Positions 19,943 through 26,713 of a stretch of DNA of 49,589 nucleotides are shown one piece after another. The DNA comes from an uncultured Muribaculaceae bacterium. Its GTDB lineage: Bacteria > Bacteroidota > Bacteroidia > Bacteroidales > Muribaculaceae. The notes beneath the pieces were generated by a model. That model saw nothing but the letters and a program-made list of their open reading frames with translations, did no database searches and was not told the origin of the DNA. The stretch lies in contig CAMWYR010000012.1 in NCBI GenBank assembly GCA_947178505.1, forward strand, positions 1-49,589, in the 5' to 3' direction. A program made the position numbers and the translations under genes. The stretch's first letter is position 1. Every line of letters begins with the position of its first letter.

Positions 19943-20829
19943 AACTTGATAGAGTCGGTCGGGGTAGCGGAAGTCTCCGCGCCGGGATTGACTATTCCGT
20001 TGAGGGTTATGTAGATGAGTATGGTATCCTCCGGCTTGAGGCCCATGATGGATGTGCGCGCTCCGAACACTTCCTCGGCCGTCGTGGCGAACATCGCCAC
20101 GCTTCCTTTATTCATGCGGAGGAAGGCGTTGTTGAGCACTTCCGGCGAACCGGGAGCGCCGATGGTGGCCAGCCCCGTGTATGGCACTACGAGATCCTGC
20201 CCGTCGGCACGCTCGAAGTTCACTACGACATCCATCGTATCGCCGAAACTCGGGTAATTACCCTCACCTTTCTTTATAATCTTGTAGTAGAGCACGGATG
20301 ATATCTTCGAGAGATGCTGGCTGCGGGCCAGTTCGATGAGTGTGGTCTGCGCCTTCTTATGGTCGCGTTCGCGCTGGCGGGCCTGCAGCTGGTTGATAAT
20401 TCGGTAGAAGGCATCCTGATATTCCAGTTCGGGAATCTCCGCATGGTCACGCAGTCCCTCCTTAAAGGCGGGCACGAGAAGGTCGGGGTCGATCCGGATG
20501 TCATACATGTTTTCGAACCTGTGCATGTTGATTGCCATGCGCATGCCTCGTTCTACTCCCATATTGTAGGCCTTATCCTCGTCGGTGATGGCATCGAACC
20601 CGGCCTTCACCCCCTTGATGTATCTTTCGCGTGCTTTCGCATTGCGCAGGGTGGTATCTTTCTCGGCCTCTTCCCAATAGTCGTGGGCACGGAGCTGCAC
20701 GAGGTAATAGAACAATGAGTCGGCCGCTGTAGCATTTTTGATTTCCGAAAGCTTCAGGGGTTTGTCGGAGTCGCAACCGACAGCGAGCAGCGCAACGGCC
20801 GCAAGCAGGAAAGAGTGGAGAAATTTCAT
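19939..20829 (-). CDS. Degenerate FKBP-type lipoprotein
   Basis: A 296-residue lipoprotein: signal peptide ending in LLAVGC, so cysteine 19 would be lipidated. Residues 30-165 form the helical dimerisation-type region found in FKBP_N proteins (DKAYNMGVERGMRMAIN, HAEIPELEYQDAFYRIINQ). Residues 170-285 align by spacing to an FKBP domain (VLYYKIIKKGEGNYPSFGDTMDVVVNFE ... TILIYITLNGIV). However, the active-site residues seen in the two sister proteins are gone: HYEG is NFER, FDSS is missing, and IPGW is replaced by LNNAFLRM. It is probably not an active isomerase but a chaperone-like or structural relative. It overlaps its neighbours by 4 bp on both sides. Confidence 0.78.
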   Translation of the reverse strand: MKFLHSFLLAAVALLAVGCDSDKPLKLSEIKNATAADSLFYYLVQLRAHDYWEEAEKDTTLRNAKARERYIKGVKAGFDAITDEDKAYNMGVERGMRMAINMHRFENMYDIRIDPDLLVPAFKEGLRDHAEIPELEYQDAFYRIINQLQARQRERDHKKAQTTLIELARSQHLSKISSVLYYKIIKKGEGNYPSFGDTMDVVVNFERADGQDLVVPYTGLATIGAPGSPEVLNNAFLRMNKGSVAMFATTAEEVFGARTSIMGLKPEDTILIYITLNGIVNPGAETSATPTDSIKL

Positions 20830-20999
20830 AAAATCACAACAGAATCGTTAGGCAAGGGCTTCTCGATTACCACGTCGACAGTCTCGCCGTTGGGCTCCAT
20901 GTTCGACATCCGGCGCCCCTCGCATGAAGTTAGGGATATAGACACGACAATCGTCGCGACCACGGCCGCGGCGATTGTCTTTAGGGAATATTTATCCAT
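20826..20999 (-). CDS. Tiny lipoprotein, unknown function
   Basis: A 57-residue protein I do not recognise. It has a lipoprotein signal peptide (KTIAAAVVATIVVSISLTSC), leaving a mature part of about 32 residues (CEGRRMSNMEPNGETVDVV...). I chose ATG 20999; a TTG at 21017 would add six residues (LIIKIK) of no obvious value. It sits 14 bp after one FKBP gene, and its stop overlaps the ATG of the next (ATGA at 20826-20829). This tight placement, with normal codon use, supports a real gene and suggests a role with the periplasmic folding proteins around it. Confidence 0.65.
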   Translation of the reverse strand: MDKYSLKTIAAAVVATIVVSISLTSCEGRRMSNMEPNGETVDVVIEKPLPNDSVVIL

Positions 21000-21013
21000 T
21001 TTGATTTTTATAA

Positions 21014-21568
21014 TCAATTCACTTTGATTAATTCGACGGTGAAGAGCAGGTCCTGATTGGGGCCGATCGGGCCGCCCGGAGTGCCCTGCGGGCCATAGGC
21101 GAGGTCGGACGGAATGTAGAACACTGCCATACCACCTTCCTTCATGAGCTGAAGGCCTTCGGTCCAGCCCGGAATGACGCGGTTGAGCGGGAATGAGGTA
21201 GGCTCGCCGCGCGAGTAGCTTGAGTCGAACACGGTGCCGTTGGGAAGACGGCCCTCATAATGCACGGTAACCTGATCGGTAGCTTTCGGGCTGATGCCGT
21301 TGCCCTCGCGCATCACCATATACTTGAGACCCGATTCGGTCACGGCATATGTGGAGTCGGTGGCGACATCGCTTTTCTTCCCGGGGTTGAGAAAGATGGC
21401 GGCCAGAGAGTCTGTGGCCTCAGGAGCGGCAGCTGTGTTTTCGATTTCCTCGGAGATTGAGTCGGCGGCTGCATCGGCTGCCTGTGCCGACTTATTGCCG
21501 CAGGAAGCGAAGCCGAAGAGCATCGCCGCTGCGCCGAGCAGAGATGAGAATCTTGCAAATTTCTTCAT
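21014..21568 (-). CDS. FKBP-type peptidyl-prolyl isomerase, lipoprotein
   Basis: A 184-residue lipoprotein isomerase that speeds proline isomerisation in envelope proteins. Signal peptide and lipobox: AAAMLFGFASC. An acidic, alanine-rich linker runs to about residue 75, then the FKBP domain follows with active-site residues intact: VTVHYEGRLPNGTVFDSSYSRGEP in two halves, FPLNRVIPGWTEGLQLMKEG, and YIPSDLAYG near the end. The start is ATG at 21566-21568. It lies 12 bp after the upstream FKBP gene and 14 bp before the tiny lipoprotein gene; the cluster looks like one transcript ending with rsmA. Confidence 0.93.
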   Translation of the reverse strand: MKKFARFSSLLGAAAMLFGFASCGNKSAQAADAAADSISEEIENTAAAPEATDSLAAIFLNPGKKSDVATDSTYAVTESGLKYMVMREGNGISPKATDQVTVHYEGRLPNGTVFDSSYSRGEPTSFPLNRVIPGWTEGLQLMKEGGMAVFYIPSDLAYGPQGTPGGPIGPNQDLLFTVELIKVN

Positions 21569-21580
21569 TACGCGTAATGC

Positions 21581-22171
21581 TTATTTTTTAACCACTTTGA
21601 GCAGCTCCACTTCAAAGATGAGAGTGGAGTGGGGAGGAATTGCTCCGGGCACGCCCTGTGCGCCGTAAGCGAGGTCGGAGGGAATGAAGAATGTATATTT
21701 CGAGCCTTCCTTCATCAGCTGTACGCCCTCGGTCCATCCCGGAATCACGCGGTTGAGCGGGAATGTGGCGGGCTCGCCGCGGTTTACGCTTGAGTCGAAT
21801 ACAGTGCCGTCAAGAAGTTTGCCGGTATAATGTACAGTAACTTCATCCTCGGCTGTAGGCTGAGCGCCGTCTCCCTCTTTCTCTACAACATACTGGAGGC
21901 CGGATGATGTCTCCTGCACCTTCTCGTTAAGTTTGTTCTCCTCAAGAAATTTCTTTCCGACGGACTTTGCTGCCTCTTCAGCCTTGGCCTGGAGGTCGTT
22001 GAGATAATCCTGAATGAGCTTCTGAGCCTCTTCGGGAGAGATTGCGAGTTCGGAGCCTTCGACAGCAGCCTTCACGCCGTCTTTGAAGTCATCGATATTG
22101 AGGTCTTTCATACCCATGCCCTGGAGCTGGCGACCCATCGCGATGCCCCATGCGTAGCTTAATTTATCCAT
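21581..22171 (-). CDS. FKBP-type peptidyl-prolyl isomerase with FKBP_N domain
   Basis: A 196-residue peptidyl-prolyl isomerase. The ATG at 22171 (MDKLSYAWGIAMGRQLQG) is chosen: the frame is open further upstream, but that part has no family resemblance, whereas this opening is the usual start of FKBP_N-type proteins. Residues 1-80 are helical (dimerisation), with an alanine/lysine-rich helix. Residues 85-195 form an intact FKBP domain: VTVHYTGKLLDGTVFDSS, FPLNRVIPGWTEGVQLMKEG, SDLAYGAQGVPGAIPPHSTL. There is no signal peptide in this reading, so it would be cytoplasmic, unlike the next two paralogs. It is the first gene of the FKBP-rsmA run. The 193 bp upstream (22172-22364) show no clear promoter box. 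Confidence 0.92.
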   Translation of the reverse strand: MDKLSYAWGIAMGRQLQGMGMKDLNIDDFKDGVKAAVEGSELAISPEEAQKLIQDYLNDLQAKAEEAAKSVGKKFLEENKLNEKVQETSSGLQYVVEKEGDGAQPTAEDEVTVHYTGKLLDGTVFDSSVNRGEPATFPLNRVIPGWTEGVQLMKEGSKYTFFIPSDLAYGAQGVPGAIPPHSTLIFEVELLKVVKK

Positions 22172-22364
22172 AATCTGTGTGTTTGATAATTCTTTAAAAA
22201 TGTCGGAATTCGGGTTATACATCAGGAGGAGCCGCCGGGGCGGCCACTCTTTCTTCCTGCAATCCCGGAGCCACACGCAGCAGGTCTGTAGGAAGTCTTT
22301 ATAGTGAAACAAAAGAAGAGGCATAAAGGTTATGCCGGCAGCCTGCGGATAGCCACAAAAAATG

Positions 22365-23225
22365 TTAATATCCGGTGGCCGTGATGTGGAAACATGGAGA
22401 TTTGCGCTCGAATTTCACCATGCATTTATTGCGTGCGCGGAGATCGCGAAGCACTTCGGCGAGAATATACTTCAGTTCCTCGTCGCTGTGGCGCGGTGAT
22501 GTGCCGTCGTGGTCGAAGCGCGCGTATGAGATGTCGAACGTAGTGCCCAGTTTATGGGTGGATGAATCGGTGGCATTGCGGTTGATGCGTCTGAGTTTCT
22601 TGACGCTCTGAGCCGTACGCAGCACACTGGTGACGCGGAAGTTATGGCCCGTGATGCCACGCTTGGCGAGGGAGTCGTGAAAGTTGCGGCCGATGGTCTC
22701 GAGCAGGGCCGCTGCCTCGGGCACGAGGTATGGCACCGAGTGTGTGAGCGGCTCCACGTGATACAACTTGTTGGTCTTGATCTTCACCATCGGACGCTTC
22801 AGGTAGTATGCGTCGGCGAGCGAGGAGATCGGATCTATTCCGATTCGGCTTCCCGCGGCATACTGGTATTTGTTGGAGTCGTTGAACACATCAGCGAGGC
22901 GGCCGAGGCCGCGGAAGCGGCCGAGATTTGCCGGCTGCACGGAATCAGCCGCATAGTTTGCATCTCCTTCATCTGCTTCGGGGAGAGATTCCTCGTCTGT
23001 GGCGGAATCGGAGGCCGGAGCCGTGTATCCTTCCACTACCCAGGCAGTGTCTTCGGGACGCGGATCGGCGCCACGTGGAGGCAACTCTCCTTCTTCAAGT
23101 AAATCCCAGGGGGCGGGCGCCGGGGTGTCCGAGTCGTTGCGGACGGTGCGGGGGTCGCCCCCGCACGAACCGGCTATCAGCGCCAGAAGGAGCGCCATAG
23201 GTAAGAGTGCATCTATGCGTTTCAT
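22365..23225 (-). CDS. DUF5715 family lipoprotein, peptidase M15-like
   Basis: A 286-residue lipoprotein (lipobox LIAGSC near residue 20) with a low-complexity acidic and proline-rich linker to about residue 100. The C-terminal half resembles the DUF5715/M15A metallopeptidase fold: FRVTSVLRTAQSVKKLRR, then SSTHKLGTTFDISYARFD (the S-x-H-x-x-G-x-x-x-D zinc pattern) near residue 225, and the third ligand in CFHITATGY at the very end. This suggests a zinc-dependent peptidase acting on peptidoglycan peptides, though activity is not shown for the family. The -7 box at 23230-23237 ends only 4 nt before the ATG, implying a very short or absent leader. It is divergent from the HAD gene. Confidence 0.85.
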   Translation of the reverse strand: MKRIDALLPMALLLALIAGSCGGDPRTVRNDSDTPAPAPWDLLEEGELPPRGADPRPEDTAWVVEGYTAPASDSATDEESLPEADEGDANYAADSVQPANLGRFRGLGRLADVFNDSNKYQYAAGSRIGIDPISSLADAYYLKRPMVKIKTNKLYHVEPLTHSVPYLVPEAAALLETIGRNFHDSLAKRGITGHNFRVTSVLRTAQSVKKLRRINRNATDSSTHKLGTTFDISYARFDHDGTSPRHSDEELKYILAEVLRDLRARNKCMVKFERKSPCFHITATGY

Positions 23226-23229
23226 GTTG

Positions 23230-23237
23230 CAAAATTA
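23230..23237 (-). promoter_or_regulatory. Bacteroidetes -7 box immediately before the DUF5715 gene
   Basis: The minus strand reads TAATTTTG, an exact TAnnTTTG match, with TTGA about 20 nt upstream. It ends four bases before the ATG at 23225, so the predicted RNA would be leaderless or nearly so. Confidence 0.55.
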
Positions 23238-23402
23238 CAAAAAACTGAGCAGATGTCTCAACTTTTTTCAACGTTTTTGCATCTGCATATATCCGCTTCC
23301 TGCGATTGATGCGTTTGTAAAGGTGAATGCGCGGATTTCTGACTGCCGGCGATTGCTGAATTTCTTCTTGGCTCCGGGATCCGATGCAACCGGAATGCAA
23401 TT

Positions 23403-24092
23403 ATGGAAAATATTTTTGAAGGCCGCAGGGCGGCCCTGATCGACATGGACGGCGTGCTGTATGATTCGATGCCGGGCCATACGCTGGCGTGGAAAGGGAT
23501 GATGGACTCGCTCGGGGTGGGTTGTACCCGCGAGGAGTTCTATCTCTATGAAGGGATGACGGGGAAGGCCACGATTGATCTGCTGATGCGCCGGGAGTTC
23601 GGGCATGGTGTTAGCGATGAGCGCGCAACGCAACTCTATGCCGACAAGAGCCGTCGGTTCCGAGAGTGGGGGCCTGCCCCGCAGATGCCTGGAGCGGCGC
23701 GGATGCTTGCGGCGCTCGAGAAGGGGGGTCTGACGCGGGTGCTCGTCACGGGGAGTGGTCAAAACAGTCTGCTCACGGCGCTCGACCGTGATTATCCGGG
23801 GGCGTTTCCGGCTGATTGTCGCGTGACGGCCTATGACGTGACTCACGGCAAGCCTGACCCTGAGCCTTACCTGAAGGGGGCGCAGAAGGCGGGCGTCACC
23901 CCGGCCGAGGCAATTGTGATTGAGAATGCTCCCCTCGGCGTGAGAGCAGGGAAGGCCGCCGGCGCGTTTACTATAGCAGTCACTACGGGACCTATCCCGC
24001 GTGAGGCCTTCGAGAAGGAGGGCGCCGATCTTATTTTCAGTTCGATGGAGGAGTTTGCAGATTATCTTGAGGCGTTGCTCGCGAGAAAGTAA
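23403..24092 (+). CDS. HAD-superfamily phosphatase (beta-phosphoglucomutase-like)
   Basis: A 229-residue cytoplasmic HAD hydrolase of the PGM/Gph-like subfamily; the substrate is unknown, probably a small sugar phosphate. Motif I is AALIDMDGVLYDSMP near residues 10-24 (nucleophile D14, acid/base D16), followed by a helical cap; motif II is VLVTGSGQ near residue 115; motif III lysine is in THGKPDPEPY near residue 150; motif IV is IVIENAPLGVRAGKAAG. Motif IV has E-N where many members have E-D. The start is ATG at 23403-23405. aroB begins 4 bp after its stop, so the two form an operon; the pairing may be accidental rather than functional. Confidence 0.9.
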   Translation: MENIFEGRRAALIDMDGVLYDSMPGHTLAWKGMMDSLGVGCTREEFYLYEGMTGKATIDLLMRREFGHGVSDERATQLYADKSRRFREWGPAPQMPGAARMLAALEKGGLTRVLVTGSGQNSLLTALDRDYPGAFPADCRVTAYDVTHGKPDPEPYLKGAQKAGVTPAEAIVIENAPLGVRAGKAAGAFTIAVTTGPIPREAFEKEGADLIFSSMEEFADYLEALLARK

Positions 24093-24096
24093 TGTT

Positions 24097-25146
24097 ATGA
24101 AGGGGGAGATAATCTATAGCAGCGCACCGGCTGAAGCCTTAACCTCGCTGCTTGAGCGGCTGGATGCCGACCGGGTGTTTGTGCTCACCGACAGTAATGT
24201 TGCGTCTTTGGCTGCGCGGCTTGTGCCAGCCGGGGAGCATATCGTGATTGCCCCGGGCGAGGGAAGTAAGACGCTCGAGGGAGCGGTGTCGATATGGCGT
24301 CGTCTGGTTAATGCAGGAGCCACGCGCCGGTCGGTGCTGGTCAATGTCGGCGGGGGAGTGGTGTCGGATCTGGGAGGATTCGTTGCAGCCACGTTCAAGC
24401 GTGGAATGCGGGCCGTGAATGTAGCCACTACGTTGCTGGCTGCGGCCGATGCCGCTATCGGAGGTAAGACGGGCATTGATTTCGAGGACCTAAAGAATGA
24501 AATCGGCGTTTTCGCCATGCCGGAGGCGGTAGTTATATCAGAAGAATTCCTTCAGACGCTCCCTGAGGCTGAACTCCTGTCGGGGTTTGGGGAAGTGGTG
24601 AAGATGGCCCTGCTTACGGATGCGGGGCTGTATGGCGCGCTCCTGAATGGGGATGCGCTCGCCGACGCCTCGCTGATGGGTCGGGCGATGCGGAATGCGG
24701 CGGAGGCGAAGGCGAGGATTGTCCGGCTTGATCCCCGCGAGCAGGGCTTGCGCCGCATACTGAATCTCGGTCATACGGTGGGCCACGCGCTTGAGATGGT
24801 CACGGCGGCCGGAGAGTATCCGCTGAGTCATGGCGCGGCAGTGGCGCATGGGATTCTTGCAGCGCTTATTCTAAGCGAACGGTATGCAGGGCTCGATCCG
24901 AGCGTGCGGGACGATTACAAAACCAAAATTCTCGACAGATATTATCAGGCACTGTCGCTCACGGCCGAGGAGTGTGCGCGAGTGATCGCGCTGATGGCCC
25001 ACGACAAGAAAAACCGTCGTGCGGGAGAGATTTCATTCGTGTTGATCGAGGCGCCCGGCGAGCCCGTGCAGGAGTACTCACTTCCCTCCGACCCCGCACA
25101 ACTTCTCCCGTTTCTCACCTCCATCTATTGCCCCTGCAATTACTGA
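24097..25146 (+). CDS. aroB: 3-dehydroquinate synthase
   Basis: Second enzyme of the shikimate pathway: cyclises DAHP to 3-dehydroquinate with NAD and a metal, in the cytoplasm. It is 349 residues, with the start at ATG 24097 (MKGEIIYSSAPAEALTSLLE). The frame is open further upstream, but that part lies inside the HAD gene. NAD-binding and catalytic segments are NVGGGVVSDLGGFVAATFKRG, DAAIGGKTGIDFEDLKNEIG, SGFGEVVKMALL, and the metal ligands in NLGHTVGHALE and HGAAVAHG. Its stop directly abuts the first 33-bp repeat at 25146. aroK lies separately at 42008-42541. Confidence 0.97.
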   Translation: MKGEIIYSSAPAEALTSLLERLDADRVFVLTDSNVASLAARLVPAGEHIVIAPGEGSKTLEGAVSIWRRLVNAGATRRSVLVNVGGGVVSDLGGFVAATFKRGMRAVNVATTLLAAADAAIGGKTGIDFEDLKNEIGVFAMPEAVVISEEFLQTLPEAELLSGFGEVVKMALLTDAGLYGALLNGDALADASLMGRAMRNAAEAKARIVRLDPREQGLRRILNLGHTVGHALEMVTAAGEYPLSHGAAVAHGILAALILSERYAGLDPSVRDDYKTKILDRYYQALSLTAEECARVIALMAHDKKNRRAGEISFVLIEAPGEPVQEYSLPSDPAQLLPFLTSIYCPCNY

Positions 25147-25276
25147 TTCCTTTGGATTTTGTCTGAAATAGGTCTATTATTCCTTTGGATTTTATCTAAA
25201 TTTTAATGATTATTCCTTTGGATTTTATCTAAATTTTAATGATTATTCCTTTGGACTTTATCTAAAATATTGATTA
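25146..25276 (+). repeat. Four tandem 33-bp repeats upstream of the AAA/DUF4143 gene
   Basis: Copies start at 25146, 25179, 25212 and 25245. Copies 2 and 3 are identical over 33 bp; copy 1 diverges in its second half, and copy 4 differs by one base in the core and then diverges. Each contains CCTTTGGATTTTATCTAAA or a near variant, in which TTTGGAT and ATCTAAA form an imperfect dyad around TTT. There are no spacers, so this is not a CRISPR. The last copy supplies the -33 TTTG of the promoter of the next gene, so the array may be a set of operator sites. Confidence 0.9.
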
Positions 25277-25282
25277 TCTTTG
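25250..25282 (+). promoter_or_regulatory. Promoter for the AAA/DUF4143 gene (TTTG - 21 nt - TATCTTTG)
   Basis: TTTG (25250-25253) lies inside repeat copy 4, and TATCTTTG (25275-25282) matches TAnnTTTG exactly at 21-nt spacing. The predicted start is near 25287, about 19 nt before the ATG at 25306. Confidence 0.8.
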
Positions 25283-25305
25283 CAATATAATTTAAGTGAT
25301 AAGTC

Positions 25306-26697
25306 ATGGCGTATTTTGCAAGAACAATAGACGCAGATCTTCTGAAATGGAAGGTGTCTCCGCATCGTAAACCACTGATTGTGCGTGGCGCCCGGCAGGT
25401 TGGAAAATCCCGGACAATAAGACATCTTGGAGAAACTTTTACGTATTTTCTGGAGATTAATCTTGAGCGGGAAAAGGATCTGTGCAATCTCTTTGAGGAA
25501 ATTTCAGATGTAAGGGAATTAAGTCAGCGTCTGGGGGTGTTGCATAGTGTGCGTGTAATACCGGGAGAGACCTTACTCTTTATTGATGAAATTCAGAATT
25601 GTCCGGCGGCATTGAAGAGTCTATGGTTTTTTAAGGAGAACTACCCCGAGCTGCATGTCGTAGCGGCAGGATCGCTTCTGGAATTCGCATTGAATGAGAT
25701 GCCTTCATACGGGGTCGGAAGAGTCAGGTCTATGTTCATGTATCCAATGTCGTTTAAGGAGTTCCTGCTGGCGCGGGGAAAGGAGATGTGGGTAGAGGAA
25801 ATCAAGCGAGCCGATTGGACTCATCCGCTGGATGCCAGCCTACATGCAGGGATAGTTTCGGAATTCCGCTCGTTTCTGATGGTCGGGGGAATGCCCGCCA
25901 GTGTGGGAGCTTGGGTTGAAACTCAGGATTATTCAGCGTGTCAGGATGAACAAAATGATATCCTGCAGAGCTATTATGATGATTTCGCTAAGTATGCCAA
26001 AAAAGTTGACCCGCAGGTGCTTCGTAATACTGTGGCGGCTGTAGCGCGTCAGTCTGGACAAAAGTTTGTCTATAGCAAGGTCGATGGAGGATACAAGGCC
26101 GAGGAAGTCAAGGAGGCGTTGAGATTGCTCCGTGATGCCGGCATAATCATACCTGTGCAGATGTCTGCCGCCAACGGACTTCCTTTAGGAGCGCAGATTA
26201 ATCCAAAATTTATGAGATACGACTATCTCGACACCGGGTTGCTCCTTCGGGTATTGGCGATGAATTATGATGACGATAGGCAACTGACCCGACTCATCCT
26301 TTCTGGAGAGGCGCCTGAACTGGTGAATAAAGGTATAGTGACTGAACTGACCGTGGGGCTTGAACTCCTGAAATCTTCCAATCCTCAGAGCCGATATGAC
26401 TTGTTTTATTGGGAGAATCTGGAGAGAAATGCCACGTCGGAGGTAGAATATGTAATAGCGAAAAACGCCTGTTGCGTCCCGATTGAGGTGAAAGCCGGCA
26501 CAACAGGTAAAATGAAGAGCCTGCGGGTTTTCATGAATAAGAAGAATATTGCAGCAGGCATACGCAGTTCGCTGGAGAATTTCGGAATGCTGGAGATATC
26601 CGAGAAGGATGACTCGCAACAACCTGTCAGGCGCGTGATCGGCATCTTGCCGCTCTATGCAATATGGCGACTGCCGGATCTGGCGCTTCCTGAATAA
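25306..26697 (+). CDS. AAA-family ATPase with DUF4143 domain
   Basis: A 463-residue cytoplasmic protein of the widespread AAA_14/DUF4143 group; its biological role is not established. The N-terminal ATPase has Walker A IVRGARQVGKSRTI at residues 25-38 and Walker B TLLFIDEIQNCP at 89-100, then a sensor-like AAGSLLEFAL. The C-terminal DUF4143 part (about 200-440) ends in EVEYVIAKNACCVPIEVKAG, with the E...ExK spacing of PD-(D/E)xK nucleases. The gene is visibly richer in A/T codons than aroB before it and the GT117 gene after it, and its 5' side has tandem repeats, so recent acquisition is likely. It ends 16 bp from the convergent GT117 gene. Confidence 0.92.
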   Translation: MAYFARTIDADLLKWKVSPHRKPLIVRGARQVGKSRTIRHLGETFTYFLEINLEREKDLCNLFEEISDVRELSQRLGVLHSVRVIPGETLLFIDEIQNCPAALKSLWFFKENYPELHVVAAGSLLEFALNEMPSYGVGRVRSMFMYPMSFKEFLLARGKEMWVEEIKRADWTHPLDASLHAGIVSEFRSFLMVGGMPASVGAWVETQDYSACQDEQNDILQSYYDDFAKYAKKVDPQVLRNTVAAVARQSGQKFVYSKVDGGYKAEEVKEALRLLRDAGIIIPVQMSAANGLPLGAQINPKFMRYDYLDTGLLLRVLAMNYDDDRQLTRLILSGEAPELVNKGIVTELTVGLELLKSSNPQSRYDLFYWENLERNATSEVEYVIAKNACCVPIEVKAGTTGKMKSLRVFMNKKNIAAGIRSSLENFGMLEISEKDDSQQPVRRVIGILPLYAIWRLPDLALPE

Positions 26698-26713
26698 GAG
26701 AGGAAGGAGGAAA

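Noticed and set aside
25146..25276. A CRISPR array
   Set aside because: The 33-bp units are directly adjacent with no unique spacers, and no cas gene is present.
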